A stretch of DNA of 64,000 bases from Rhodothermales bacterium (GCA_024711125.1 JANJTM010000059.1:1-64000); one strand, 5' to 3'; shown: positions 17,923-26,707, numbered from the stretch's first letter. Translations and numbers: made by a program. The notes: generated by a model not told the origin, from the sequence alone.

Positions 17923-19794
17923 ATGCGATCGAGATTCCTTCTTTTCGCCCTCCTGCTCACGATGGGTTGCGGGGCCAACGCGCGGCAGTCCACCCTCGAA
18001 CGGCTGTACACCAAGGCCGAATTCGACATCCCGATGCGGGACGGCGTGCGCCTGCACACGGTCGTCTACTCTCCCCGGGATCGTTCGGAGGACTATCCGT
18101 TCCTGCTTCGCCGCACCCCGTACGGATGCGGGCCGTACGGCGACGAATACGCCCCGAGCGCGGGTCCCGGGGGATCGGAACGCTTCCTGGAAGCCGGCTA
18201 CCATTTCGTCTGCCAGGACGTGCGCGGCCGGTTCCTCTCCGAGGGCACGTTTCTGAACATGACGCCGCACCGTCCGGTCAAGAACGCTCCGGAGGACGTG
18301 GACGAATCCAGCGACACGTACGACACCGTCGAGTGGCTGCTCGCGAACGTCGACGGGCACAATGGGCGCGTCGGCCTCCACGGGATTTCGTACCCCGGGT
18401 TCTACGCGGCGGCGAGCGTCATCGACACGCATCCCGCCATTCGTGCGACGTCGCCCCAGGCGCCGATCGGTGACTGGTTCATCGGGGACGATTTCCACCA
18501 CAACGGGGCCTTCTTCCTCCAGGACGCGTACGGCTTCTTCGGCGGATTCGAGGGCATGGCGCCCAATCCTGCACCGACCCGCGGCGAGCGACTGAACGGA
18601 TACGACGACCAGGAGGACGCGTACCGGTTCTTCCTGGATCTCGGACCGGTATCGACGATCCCGGAAAAGCGCTTCGCCCGCCCGATCGCGTTCTGGGACT
18701 CGATGTTCGCCCATCCCGACTACGACGAATTCTGGCAGCGCCGGAACATCATCCCCAACCTGCGCAACGTTTCGGCGTCGGTCCTGACGGTCGCCGGCCT
18801 CTACGACGCCGAGGATCCGTACGGCCCGATCGAAATCTATCGCTCGATCGAGCGGCAGAATCCGGACACGGAAAACCGGCTCGTGCTCGGACCGTGGTTT
18901 CACGGGGGATGGGAGCGATCCACGGGCGACCGGTTGGGAAACGTGTCGTTCGGACAGGAAACGGCAACCTGGTACCGCGAAAACGTCGACTTGCCGTTCT
19001 TCGAGTCCCGGCTCAAGGACAAGGGCGACGACGGTCTTCCGGAGGTGCTCGCCTTCGCGTCCGGATCGAACGCCTGGCACCGGTTCGACGCGTGGCCGCC
19101 GGACGAGGCGGTGCCCGTCGATCTCTATCTCGGCGAAGGGGGCAGCGTGCGTTTCGAGCGGCCGTCGGGCGAGGGCGCCGACTCGTACGTGTCGGATCCC
19201 GCGACCCCGGTTCCGTATACGCAGGAACGCCGAATCGAGCGTACGCGGGAATACATGGTGGAGGACCAGCGCTTCGTCGAAGGGCGGCCCGATGTGCTCG
19301 TCTACACGTCCGAGCCCCTCTCCGAGGACTACACGATCGCCGGGCCGCTGTCGGTCGAACTCTTCGTGTCGACGACCGGCACCGACGCCGATTTCGTCGT
19401 CAAGCTGCTCGACGTGTACCCGGAGGATGAGCCGGAATGGCAGCCGGCCGAGGAGAAGTACCTGCCGACGCCCATGGCCGGTTATCGCATGATGGTGCGC
19501 GGAGAGGTTTTCCGCGGCCGATACCGGAACGACTTCGAATTCCCGGAGCCGTTCATTCCCGGCGAGGTCTCCCGCGTCGCTTTCGAGACGCCCCACGTGT
19601 TCCACACGTTCAAGGCCGGGCATCGCATCGCGATCCACGTCCAATCCAGCTGGTTTCCGCTCGTCGACCGCAACCCGCAGAAGTTCGTCGAGAACATCTA
19701 CCGTGCCCCGGCATCCGATTTCGTGTCCGCGACCCACACCGTGCACCGTTCCGAGGCCTGGCCGTCCCGCATCACGGTGGGGCGGATCCGGTGA
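17923..19794 (+). CDS. CocE/NonD-family alpha/beta hydrolase (S15 peptidase/acylase-like)
   Basis: 623 residues. The start at MRSRFLLFALLL gives a signal peptide, possibly a lipoprotein (MGC at 14-16), and lies downstream of a good -7 element. An in-frame ATG 51 bp upstream lacks a signal. The alpha/beta-hydrolase domain has IPMRDGVRLHTVVYSP at the start, QDVRGRF near 98-104 and the nucleophile elbow GISYPG with Ser156; a cap domain follows. A C-terminal jelly-roll (about 400-620; YTIAGPLSVELFVSTTG, GHRIAIHVQSSWFP) is as in X-Pro dipeptidyl peptidases, cocaine esterase and glutaryl-7-ACA acylases. It hydrolyses an amide or ester in the periplasm, but the substrate is not readable. PPK2 starts 19 bp downstream. 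Confidence 0.9.
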   Translation: MRSRFLLFALLLTMGCGANARQSTLERLYTKAEFDIPMRDGVRLHTVVYSPRDRSEDYPFLLRRTPYGCGPYGDEYAPSAGPGGSERFLEAGYHFVCQDVRGRFLSEGTFLNMTPHRPVKNAPEDVDESSDTYDTVEWLLANVDGHNGRVGLHGISYPGFYAAASVIDTHPAIRATSPQAPIGDWFIGDDFHHNGAFFLQDAYGFFGGFEGMAPNPAPTRGERLNGYDDQEDAYRFFLDLGPVSTIPEKRFARPIAFWDSMFAHPDYDEFWQRRNIIPNLRNVSASVLTVAGLYDAEDPYGPIEIYRSIERQNPDTENRLVLGPWFHGGWERSTGDRLGNVSFGQETATWYRENVDLPFFESRLKDKGDDGLPEVLAFASGSNAWHRFDAWPPDEAVPVDLYLGEGGSVRFERPSGEGADSYVSDPATPVPYTQERRIERTREYMVEDQRFVEGRPDVLVYTSEPLSEDYTIAGPLSVELFVSTTGTDADFVVKLLDVYPEDEPEWQPAEEKYLPTPMAGYRMMVRGEVFRGRYRNDFEFPEPFIPGEVSRVAFETPHVFHTFKAGHRIAIHVQSSWFPLVDRNPQKFVENIYRAPASDFVSATHTVHRSEAWPSRITVGRIR

Positions 19795-19813
19795 CCCACC
19801 AGCCAGCCAAGCC

Positions 19814-20650
19814 ATGTCTGCCATCGACCGCATCGATCTCGAACGTCTCGTCGTTCGTCCCGGGACGGACCCGAACCTCGCCGACCGCGACCCCGGGTGG
19901 GCGCAGGACCTCGGGATCGGAAAAAAGGAAGGGCGGGAGGAGCTGGAAGCCGCGGTCGATCGCATTGCCGGACTGCAGGAACGGCTCTTCGCCGAGGGCC
20001 GACGCGCCGTGCTGCTGGTGCTGCAGGCCATGGATACCGGCGGAAAGGACTCCACGATCCGCGCCGTCACGCGGGGACTGAACCCGCAGGGATGCCGGGT
20101 CGTCGGTTTCAAGGCACCGTCCCGAGCCGAGCTCGCGCGCGATTTCCTCTGGCGCGTGCACGCGGAAGTTCCCCCGAAGGGCACCGTCGGCATCTTCAAC
20201 CGCTCGCACTACGAGGACGTGCTGATCGTGAAGGTGCATGGCTGGGCTCCGCCCGACGTCATCGAACGCCGGTACGACCACATCAACGCGTTCGAACGGC
20301 TTCTCCACGACGGCGGCACCCGCGTGGTGAAGGTCATGCTGCACATCTCGAAGGACTACCAGCTGCAGCAGCTTCGGGAACGCGTGGAAACGCCCGAGAA
20401 ACGATGGAAATTCAATCCCGACGACCTGGCCGAGCGGGAGCTGTGGGATCGGTACCACGAGGCCTACGAAACGGCCCTGGCGCGCTGCTCGACGGCCGCC
20501 TCGCCGTGGTACGTCGTCCCGGCCGAGACGAAGTGGTTCCGCAACCTCGCCGTCGCGCGCATCCTGCTCGACACGCTGCGGGAGATGGACCCGCAGTACC
20601 CGGAGCCCTCGTGGGATCCGGGGGATTTCACGGCGTCGAGACTGCGATGA
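19814..20650 (+). CDS. ppk2: Polyphosphate kinase 2 family protein
   Basis: 278-residue PPK2-family kinase, which transfers phosphate between polyphosphate and nucleotides in the cytoplasm. Walker-A-like MDTGGKDSTIRAVTRG (about 76-91), NPQGCRVVGFKAPS, the lid and catalytic segments LARDFLWRVHAEVPPKGTVG and GIFNRSHYEDVLIVKVHG, then WKFNPDDLAERELWDRY and the C-terminal APSWYVVPAE-like segment (SPWYVVPAETKWFRN). These are the conserved blocks of PPK2 class I/III enzymes of normal length. The start at MSAIDRIDL is chosen because it follows the preceding stop by 19 bp; upstream in-frame sequence overlaps the hydrolase gene. ADP versus AMP preference is not determined. Confidence 0.93.
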   Translation: MSAIDRIDLERLVVRPGTDPNLADRDPGWAQDLGIGKKEGREELEAAVDRIAGLQERLFAEGRRAVLLVLQAMDTGGKDSTIRAVTRGLNPQGCRVVGFKAPSRAELARDFLWRVHAEVPPKGTVGIFNRSHYEDVLIVKVHGWAPPDVIERRYDHINAFERLLHDGGTRVVKVMLHISKDYQLQQLRERVETPEKRWKFNPDDLAERELWDRYHEAYETALARCSTAASPWYVVPAETKWFRNLAVARILLDTLREMDPQYPEPSWDPGDFTASRLR

Positions 20651-20689
20651 AAGATCGTTCCGGCGTGTCGGGCCACGGCACCCCGGGAC

Positions 20690-20697
20690 TATCTTTG
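20690..20697 (+). promoter_or_regulatory. Bacteroidota-type -7 promoter element
   Basis: TATCTTTG fits TAnnTTTG exactly. It lies about 34 bp before the ATG of the DUF4332 gene, which also has a GGAGGG Shine-Dalgarno at 20722-20727. Confidence 0.5.
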
Positions 20698-20730
20698 GTG
20701 CCGATATTCACCAGCCCCCGTGGAGGGATC

Positions 20731-21135
20731 ATGTCGAAACTGACCGACATCGAAGGAATCGGCCCCGCCTACGCCGAGAAGCTGCAGGCCGCGGGCGTGA
20801 CCACCGTGGAAAAGCTGCTCGAGCACGGTGCGACGAAAAAAGGACGCGAGTCCGTCGCCGACGCCTCGGGCATCGAATACTCCCGGATCCTGAAGTTCGT
20901 GAACCACGCTGACCTGATGCGCATCAAGGGCATCGGCGGCGAGTATGCCGAACTGCTCGAAGCCGCCGGCGTGGATTCCGTGCCCGAACTCGCGAACCGC
21001 AAGCCGTCGAACCTGCACGCCAGGTTGGTCGAGGTGAACGAGACAAAGAAGCTCGTCCGCCAGGTCGCCGCCGAGTCGCAGGTCGAATCCTGGGTGGAGC
21101 AGGCCAAGGCCCTCGACCGCATCGTGACCCACTGA
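20731..21135 (+). CDS. DUF4332 helix-hairpin-helix protein
   Basis: 134 residues, almost entirely a DUF4332-type domain made of two helix-hairpin-helix units: LTDIEGIGPAYAEKLQAAGV (4-23) and LMRIKGIGGEYAELLEAAGV. The GIGxxYAxxL pattern resembles the HhH motif that contacts the DNA backbone non-specifically, so it is probably a small DNA-binding protein or partner. The start has a clear Shine-Dalgarno (GGAGGG, 4 bp spacing) and a -7 element upstream. The HerA-like ATPase gene begins 3 bp after its stop, so the two are co-transcribed and perhaps work together. No catalytic residues are visible. Confidence 0.85.
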   Translation: MSKLTDIEGIGPAYAEKLQAAGVTTVEKLLEHGATKKGRESVADASGIEYSRILKFVNHADLMRIKGIGGEYAELLEAAGVDSVPELANRKPSNLHARLVEVNETKKLVRQVAAESQVESWVEQAKALDRIVTH

Positions 21136-21138
21136 TCG

Positions 21139-23544
21139 ATGGCGGCCACGGCTCTTCCCGCGTTCGAATTGCCCGGCTCCTTCTACCTCGGGCGGACCAT
21201 AGGTTCGCCCGAGGGCGATCCGGGCGACGAGGACGTGCTCTACGACGCGCGCGACCTGACGACGCACGCGGTAATCGTCGGTATGACCGGCAGCGGGAAA
21301 ACCGGTCTCGGGATCTCGATGCTCGAGGAGGCCGCGCTGGACGGAGTCCCCGCCATCGCGATCGACGTCAAGGGAGACCTGGCCAACCTGCTGCTGACGT
21401 TTCCGGATCTCAAGGCGGAGGACTTCAGGCCGTGGATTGACGAGGGCGCTGCCGCCCGTACCGGAACCACGCCGGATGCGCTCGCCGCGTCGACCGCCGA
21501 GACCTGGCGCTCCGGGCTTGCCCGGTGGGGCCAGGATGGGGCACGCATCGCTCGCATGCGTGCGGCGGTGGACCTTGCGCTGTTCACCCCGGGATCGACC
21601 AGCGCCACCCCGATCTCCCTCCTCGGATCCCTCGACGCCCCGGGTGCCGCGCTGCTCGACGACCGCGACGGACTCCGGGACCGCATCGCGGGCACGGTTT
21701 CGGGACTCCTGACGCTCCTGGGTCTCGAACCCGATCCGGTGCGCAGCCGTGAGCATATCCTGCTCTCGGGCATTCTCGACGCGGCGTGGCGCTCCGGGCG
21801 GTCGCTTTCGCTTGCCGACCTGGTACGGTCTGTCCAGACGCCGCCCTTCACGTCGGTCGGGGTCGTCGATCTCGAGTCGTTCTTTCCCGCCGGCGAGCGC
21901 GCCCAGCTGGCGATGCTGCTCAACAACCTCCTGGCGTCGCCGGGTTTCCAGGCCTGGCGGGAGGGAGAGCCCCTGGACATCGACCGCCTTCTCACGGCGC
22001 CCGACGGGCGACCCCGCCTTTCGATCCTGTACATCGCGCACCTGTCGGATGCCGAGCGCATGTTCTTCGTCACGCGCCTCCTGCACGAGGTGGTGGCCTG
22101 GATGCGCACGCAGCCCGGCACGGGCAGCCTGCGCGCGCTGCTGTACATGGACGAGGTGTTCGGGTACGTGCCGCCGACGGCCAACCCGCCGTCGAAGACG
22201 CCGCTGCTGACGCTGATGAAGCAGGCCCGCGCGTTCGGGCTGGGCGTCGTGCTCTCGACGCAGAACCCGGTCGATCTCGACTACAAGGGATTGTCCAATG
22301 CCGGGACCTGGATGCTCGGAAGGCTCCAGACCGAGCGGGACAAGGCGCGCGTTCTGGACGGACTCGAGGGCGCCTCGTCCGGGGCCGGGTTCGAACGGGC
22401 GGCCATGGACGGGATCCTCTCGGCGCTCGGAAAGCGGCGATTCGTGCTGCACAGCGTGCATGAAGCGGCACCGATTCTCTTCCAGACCCGGTGGGCCTTG
22501 TCGTACCTCGCCGGCCCGCTGTCGACCGCACAGGTCCGATCGCTGGGAACGCCCAGGCCGGCTCCGTCGCCGTCGTCCTCCACGGCATCGGCCGCCGTGA
22601 CCGGATCGGATCGTCCGGTGCTTCCGCCGGCGGTGCCGGAGACCGTGCTCGAGATTCGGGGTGCGTTCCGACCGGGCGACACGGTCGTCTACCGGCCGAG
22701 CCTGCGCGCGACCGGCCGCGTTCGATACGTGAAGGCCGATTTCGGGCTCGACTCCTGGAAGACCTTCGATCTGCTGGTGCCGGTGGCGGCCGCGATCGAG
22801 TGGTCGCTCGCCCTCGACGCCACCGGCGCGGAACAGGCCGGGCAGCCGATCGAAGGCGCGTCCTGGGAGCCGCTGCCGGCCGAAGCGGCAAGACCGGCCT
22901 CCTACGTCCGATGGGAGGAATCCGTGCGCGACCACGTCTACCGCGAAAGGCCGTTGGAACTGCTGCGCTGCGAGGCCCTGGATGCGGTATCACAACCCGG
23001 CGAAACCGAGACGGCCTTCCGCTCGCGGCTGCGCCTGCTCGCGCGGGAGCGGCGGGACGCCGAGGTGGACCGGCTGCGCGACCGATACGCCTCCCGTCTC
23101 CAGGCGGTTCAACGCCGGGTGGCGGCGGCCGAGGAACGCGTGGTCAAGGAGGAGGCCCAATACGACCAGACCAAGCTGTCGGCGGCCCTGAACGTCGGCA
23201 CGTCGCTCCTGGGGGCCCTGCTGGGAAGGCGGGGACGCTCCTCGCTGGGCGGTGCCTCGCAGGCCGCGCGGGGCCTCGGTCGCGCGGCGCAGGAGCGGAC
23301 CGACGTGCGACTCGCCGGGGAGAAGCTCGAGGCGGCACGACGCGAACTCGCGGAACTCGAGGCGGAGCTCTCCTCGGACGTCGCTGCGCTGACCGCGAGC
23401 TACGAGCCGGAGTCACTCGTCGTGACGACGGTTCCGGTCGCCCCGCGCCGGAGCGACGTCCAGGTCACTTCCGTCCAGCTGGCATGGACGCCGTGGGTCC
23501 GCACGGGCGACGAGCCCGCGAGGGCCGCGTGGACGGTCGGCTGA
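21139..23544 (+). CDS. HerA/DUF87-type ATP-binding protein with C-terminal coiled coil
   Basis: 801 residues. The N-terminal ATPase of HerA/FtsK type has Walker A GMTGSGKT (48-55), a conserved DVKGDLANLL segment, Walker B LLYMDEVFGYVPP (about 333-345) and sensor-like VVLSTQNPVDLDYKGLSNA. Residues about 480-600 hold a linker and a beta domain (GAFRPGDTVVYRPSL). Residues about 620-780 form a long charged coiled coil interrupted by a Gly-rich stretch (GTSLLGALLGRRGRSS). The family contains DNA-translocating ATPases, often uncharacterised. Here it follows an HhH DNA-binding protein by 3 bp, which supports DNA translocation or repair. It has no Tat or Sec signal and should be cytoplasmic. It lies tail-to-tail with the beta-CASP gene. 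Confidence 0.85.
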   Translation: MAATALPAFELPGSFYLGRTIGSPEGDPGDEDVLYDARDLTTHAVIVGMTGSGKTGLGISMLEEAALDGVPAIAIDVKGDLANLLLTFPDLKAEDFRPWIDEGAAARTGTTPDALAASTAETWRSGLARWGQDGARIARMRAAVDLALFTPGSTSATPISLLGSLDAPGAALLDDRDGLRDRIAGTVSGLLTLLGLEPDPVRSREHILLSGILDAAWRSGRSLSLADLVRSVQTPPFTSVGVVDLESFFPAGERAQLAMLLNNLLASPGFQAWREGEPLDIDRLLTAPDGRPRLSILYIAHLSDAERMFFVTRLLHEVVAWMRTQPGTGSLRALLYMDEVFGYVPPTANPPSKTPLLTLMKQARAFGLGVVLSTQNPVDLDYKGLSNAGTWMLGRLQTERDKARVLDGLEGASSGAGFERAAMDGILSALGKRRFVLHSVHEAAPILFQTRWALSYLAGPLSTAQVRSLGTPRPAPSPSSSTASAAVTGSDRPVLPPAVPETVLEIRGAFRPGDTVVYRPSLRATGRVRYVKADFGLDSWKTFDLLVPVAAAIEWSLALDATGAEQAGQPIEGASWEPLPAEAARPASYVRWEESVRDHVYRERPLELLRCEALDAVSQPGETETAFRSRLRLLARERRDAEVDRLRDRYASRLQAVQRRVAAAEERVVKEEAQYDQTKLSAALNVGTSLLGALLGRRGRSSLGGASQAARGLGRAAQERTDVRLAGEKLEAARRELAELEAELSSDVAALTASYEPESLVVTTVPVAPRRSDVQVTSVQLAWTPWVRTGDEPARAAWTVG

Positions 23545-23554
23545 TCCGGCCGGA

Positions 23555-24955
23555 TCAGCGCAGCTCGGCCGATTCGCCCTGTTCCGGGATGCGTACGTCC
23601 CGGTATCCCTTGGACCGCAGCGTCCCGGCCATGATCTCCTGCCGGTCGGGTGCCCCGTGCACCAGGAAGATGGACTTCAGCCGTTCGGGATCCATTTTCC
23701 CGATGAAGTCGATCATCCCCGGCTCGTCGGCGTGCGCCGAGAACGAGTTCATCACGACCACCTCGGCCCGGAGGCGGTGCGGCTCGCCGAAGATGCGCAC
23801 CTCCGGCAGCCGGTCGACGATCTTCTTTCCCAGCGTATGGTCGGCGCAGTACCCGACGATCATGACCGTGTTGCGGTCGTTCTCGATCGTATTGCGCAGG
23901 TGGTGAAGGATGCGTCCCGCCTCGCACATGCCCGAGGCCGAGATGATCACCATCGGCACCCGCGAGGCGTTGAGCTCCTTGGACTTCTCGGCGTCGCGGA
24001 TGTACGTGAGCCGGTCGAAGCCGAACGGGTTCTCGTCGGTGAGCATGTACCGGTTCAGTTCCCGGTCGAAACACTCGGGATGGGCAAGGAAGACACCCGT
24101 CGCGCTCACCGCGAGCGGGCTGTCCACGAAGACCGGGATGGGCGGAAGCTTGCCCTCGTTGAACAGCTGGTCGAGCGCGTACACGATTTCCTGCGTTCTT
24201 CCGACCGCGAATGCGGGGATCACGACCTTGCCGCCGCGGGCGCTCGTGCGCCGGATCACCTCGAGAAGTCGTTCTTTCGCCCGGTCGGCCGGTTCGTGCA
24301 CATTGCCGCCGTAGGTCGATTCCGAGATCAGCCAGTCGCAGTCGAGCATCGGCTGCGGATCGCGGAGGATCGGCCGCCCCGGGTTGCCGACGTCACCCGT
24401 GAAACCCAGCCGCGCGGCTTTTCCGCGCTCCGTGACCGTGAGGGTCATGGACGCCGATCCGAGGATGTGTCCCGCATCCCGGTATTCCACCGAGACCCCG
24501 GGTACGGGAGAGAACGCCTGCCGGTAGCCGACGCCGACGAACAGCTCCAGTACGCCCTCGGCGTCGGCCTGCGTGTACAGCGGCTCCACGGGGTGTTCGC
24601 CATGGCGTGCACGGATCTTGTTCACGAAGCGGACATCCTTTTCCTGGATGTGCGCGCTGTCCATCAGGAGGAGTCCGCTGAGCGACACCGTGGCGTGCGT
24701 CGCGTAGATGCGGCCCCGGAACCCATCGGCGTACAGCTTGGGAAGCAGTCCGGCGTGGTCGATGTGCGCGTGGGAGAGCAGGACGGCGTCAATGGACGCC
24801 GGATCGAACCCGAACCGGCTGTTCATGGCGTCGGATTCCGCCCGGCGACCCTGGAAGAGCCCGCAGTCCAGCAGCAGTCGATGCCCGGATTCGAGTTCCA
24901 GGAGATGCTTGGAGCCCGTGACCGTGCGGGCGGCGCCGTGGAAGAAGAGTCGCAT
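23555..24955 (-). CDS. Beta-CASP metallo-beta-lactamase-fold RNA hydrolase
   Basis: 466 residues of the beta-CASP family (YSH1/CPSF73-like bacterial RNases). The MBL zinc motif is SHAHIDHAGL (61-70: His62, His64, Asp66, His67), preceded by LLDCGLFQG. Further metal-ligand segments are AGHILGSAS, FTGDVGN and a late HADEPGM histidine (motif A-C region). The beta-CASP insertion holds PAFAVGRTQEIVY and SASGMCEAGRILHHL. Such enzymes are endo/exo-ribonucleases acting in the cytoplasm. The start ATG overlaps the preceding stop by one base (TAATG), so expression is coupled to the lipoprotein gene. Family assignment is firm, RNA target unknown. Confidence 0.93.
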   Translation of the reverse strand: MRLFFHGAARTVTGSKHLLELESGHRLLLDCGLFQGRRAESDAMNSRFGFDPASIDAVLLSHAHIDHAGLLPKLYADGFRGRIYATHATVSLSGLLLMDSAHIQEKDVRFVNKIRARHGEHPVEPLYTQADAEGVLELFVGVGYRQAFSPVPGVSVEYRDAGHILGSASMTLTVTERGKAARLGFTGDVGNPGRPILRDPQPMLDCDWLISESTYGGNVHEPADRAKERLLEVIRRTSARGGKVVIPAFAVGRTQEIVYALDQLFNEGKLPPIPVFVDSPLAVSATGVFLAHPECFDRELNRYMLTDENPFGFDRLTYIRDAEKSKELNASRVPMVIISASGMCEAGRILHHLRNTIENDRNTVMIVGYCADHTLGKKIVDRLPEVRIFGEPHRLRAEVVVMNSFSAHADEPGMIDFIGKMDPERLKSIFLVHGAPDRQEIMAGTLRSKGYRDVRIPEQGESAELR

Positions 24956-25578
24956 TACTGTACCCGGGTCCGTACGATGTCGATGGGGCGGGGATAGGCG
25001 ATCGGGCCGATGGGCGTGTCGATCGTCGGAGTGGCGCGCAGGCGCACGTCGGTCGGGCGGCTGCCCTGCCCGGTCAGGCCGAGCACGAGGTTCACGAGGT
25101 CGCGCGCTCCGCTGTCGAAGAAATCGGCGAGGTTCACTTCGACCGCCACCGGAATGGCCACCGTCTGTCCGGTCGGAATGTCCACCGCCTGCTCGACGAT
25201 GCCCCGCACCGTCTCGGTGTGATTCAGGAACAGCGACCAGTCCAGGCGCAGCATGCGGGCCGACGGATTGTCGGACGGGTTCGCGGCGGCCACGAAGACC
25301 GTCATGCGCAGCGGCAGACGCTTGGTGGCGACACCGGCCGTGATCCGACCTGCGTCGAGCAGGCCGATGTCGTCGAAGGAGGAGACGCCGGACACGTCGA
25401 CGCCGGCAAGCGAGATGCCGCCCACCCGGTCGACGGAAAAGTCGACCGAGCGCAGCGCGGCGACCTTGCCGAGCATGGCGCAGCCGGGGACGAGGAGGAG
25501 CAGCAGGAATGCCGCCGAACCCGGAATGCCCGGGCGGCGCCGGCGCGGTGCCGATCCGGAAACGGGAGGGAGTCGCAT
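24955..25578 (-). CDS. LEA14/WHy-like lipoprotein
   Basis: 207 residues. An Arg-rich start is followed by a hydrophobic stretch and a lipobox-like LLVPGCAML (Cys near 33), so it is probably a lipoprotein. The mature part has the pattern of the LEA type 2/WHy beta domain: TVFVAAANPSDNPSARMLRLDWSL, then VDIPTGQTVAIPVAVEVNL, then VRLRATPTIDTPIGPIAYP. These domains are structural beta sandwiches, and their bacterial role is unclear. Stop and downstream start overlap (TAATG), linking it to the beta-CASP gene. A -7-type promoter (25603-25610) lies 25 bp upstream. Family call is by pattern. Confidence 0.65.
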   Translation of the reverse strand: MRLPPVSGSAPRRRRPGIPGSAAFLLLLLVPGCAMLGKVAALRSVDFSVDRVGGISLAGVDVSGVSSFDDIGLLDAGRITAGVATKRLPLRMTVFVAAANPSDNPSARMLRLDWSLFLNHTETVRGIVEQAVDIPTGQTVAIPVAVEVNLADFFDSGARDLVNLVLGLTGQGSRPTDVRLRATPTIDTPIGPIAYPRPIDIVRTRVQ

Positions 25579-25602
25579 GGAGTCAACCGGGAATGGTCAC
25601 CG

Positions 25603-25610
25603 CCAAGATA
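25603..25610 (-). promoter_or_regulatory. Putative -7 promoter element for lipoprotein/beta-CASP operon
   Basis: Minus-strand TATCTTGG, a one-base variant of TAnnTTTG also seen at several other starts in this window. It lies 25 bp upstream of the lipoprotein ATG. Confidence 0.4.
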
Positions 25611-25663
25611 GGGCGTGGCCGCAGAATCGACCGACGATGTACTTTCGCGTCGAGGAACTCCCG

Positions 25664-26482
25664 ATGATTCCGACCGAACCCCTTCCTGTCGCCGCCATCC
25701 AGCTTCGTTCCACCGGCGACGTTGCCGATAACCTGGCCCGTGCCGGGCGCCTCGTGGACGAAGCCGCGGGACTCGGCGCGCGCATCGCGGTGTTGCCCGA
25801 ACACTTCGGCCGCATGGGGCGCGAAGGATCGGCCCGCCTGTCGGGCGAGAGGGTCGGCGAGGGGCCTGTTTCCTCGTTCGCCCGCGAAACTGCGCTCAGG
25901 AACCGCATCTTCCTCGCCGCCGGGAGCCTGCCGCTGGTCACGGACCGGGACGACCGGGTGACGAATTCGCTCCTGGTCTGGGCCCCGGACGGCACGCTCG
26001 CGGCGAGGTACGACAAGATGCACCTGTTCGACGTCAGCCTGGCCGGCGAGGCCGCCTACCGCGAGTCACGCCACGTGGAACCGGGCGCGAAGCTCGTCAC
26101 GGTCGATGTGCTCGGGTGGAAACTGGGGCTTTCGATCTGTTACGACCTGCGTTTTCCGGAACTGTACCGCGCGTTGTCGGCCTCCGGAGTCCATGCGCTG
26201 GTGGTACCCGCCGCGTTTACCGTTCCCACCGGCAGGGCGCACTGGGAATTGTTGCTGCGCGCACGGGCGATAGAGAACCAGGCCTGGCTGATCGCGGCCG
26301 CGCAGTGGGGTTCCCACGCTCCGGACCGCGAGAGCTGGGGCCGATCGATGATCGTGGACCCGTGGGGTGACGTGGTCGCGCGCAGGGACGAAGGGGAGGG
26401 CGTGGTGATCGCGACCCTCGATCCGGGGCGGCTCGCCGAGGTGCGGTCGGCGATCCCTGCGCTGGCCAACCGCAGGATGTGA
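25664..26482 (+). CDS. Nitrilase-superfamily amidase (Nit1/omega-amidase-like)
   Basis: 272 residues of the carbon-nitrogen hydrolase superfamily. The catalytic triad is Glu46 (LPEHFG), Lys118 (YDKMHLFD) and Cys159 (SICYDLRFPELYR). The downstream conserved VPAAFTVPTGRAHWELLLRARAIENQ points to the Nit/omega-amidase branch, which hydrolyses deaminated glutathione or alpha-keto acid omega-amides in the cytoplasm. The ATG at 25664 is preferred because a GAGGAA Shine-Dalgarno sits 6 bp before it; an in-frame ATG at 25637 would add nine residues. Single gene, plus strand, diverging from the lipoprotein operon. The exact substrate is not readable. Confidence 0.92.
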   Translation: MIPTEPLPVAAIQLRSTGDVADNLARAGRLVDEAAGLGARIAVLPEHFGRMGREGSARLSGERVGEGPVSSFARETALRNRIFLAAGSLPLVTDRDDRVTNSLLVWAPDGTLAARYDKMHLFDVSLAGEAAYRESRHVEPGAKLVTVDVLGWKLGLSICYDLRFPELYRALSASGVHALVVPAAFTVPTGRAHWELLLRARAIENQAWLIAAAQWGSHAPDRESWGRSMIVDPWGDVVARRDEGEGVVIATLDPGRLAEVRSAIPALANRRM

Positions 26483-26525
26483 CACGCGCGGAATGCGGTT
26501 CGCGTGCAGCGGAGCCGCGGCAGGC

Positions 26526-26577
26526 ACAAAAAGAAAGCAGCCCGACCCGCTGTGCTACCCCCAGGGTCGGGCTGCTT
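26526..26577 (-). terminator. Intrinsic terminator of the structured small RNA
   Basis: A 14-bp perfect stem (arms 26535-26548 and 26564-26577) is followed on the minus strand by TTTCTTTTTG. It abuts the closing stem of the RNA candidate, and no minus-strand protein gene ends nearby, which implies a stand-alone minus-strand transcript. Confidence 0.8.
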
Positions 26578-26707
26578 CACCCAGAACCAATCATCACTGA
26601 GAGGTGACCCACCCGTCGGGAGCGGTGCTCCCCGGTGGCTGGATCAATGGTACGACGGGAGCCGGGCCCCGGTCTGTAGGTCACCCTCCGAGAGCGATGT
26701 GGGTGAA
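26576..26707 (-). ncRNA. Candidate structured small RNA (rod-like, possibly 6S-type)
   Basis: About 132 nt, with no protein gene on either strand, that can fold on the minus strand into one long rod. The closing helix is TTCACCCA with TGGGTGAA (26700-26707 and 26576-26583). Inside it lie CATC/GATG, then GAGGGTGACC/GGTCACCTC with one bulged G, an asymmetric bubble, then CCCGTCG/CGACGGG around an inner GGGAGC/GCTCCC hairpin. A strong terminator follows at once. A rod with an internal bubble and terminator is how 6S RNA looks, but no diagnostic primary-sequence motif was recognised, so the 6S label is only a suggestion. Conserved cores of RNase P, tmRNA and SRP RNA were looked for and not seen. 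Confidence 0.45.

Noticed and set aside
21139-23544. Defence island around the HerA-like ATPase
   Set aside because: Neighbours are PPK2, a beta-CASP RNase, a lipoprotein and an amidase; there is no nuclease, NucS/DUF4297, methylase or toxin that would complete a known defence system.
26576-26707. RNase P RNA, tmRNA or SRP RNA
   Set aside because: None of their conserved cores was found (RNase P GAAAGTCCGG, tmRNA tag and T-arm ends, SRP GGAAGnAGCAGCC domain), and the length is too short for the first two. 6S-like remains only a shape argument.
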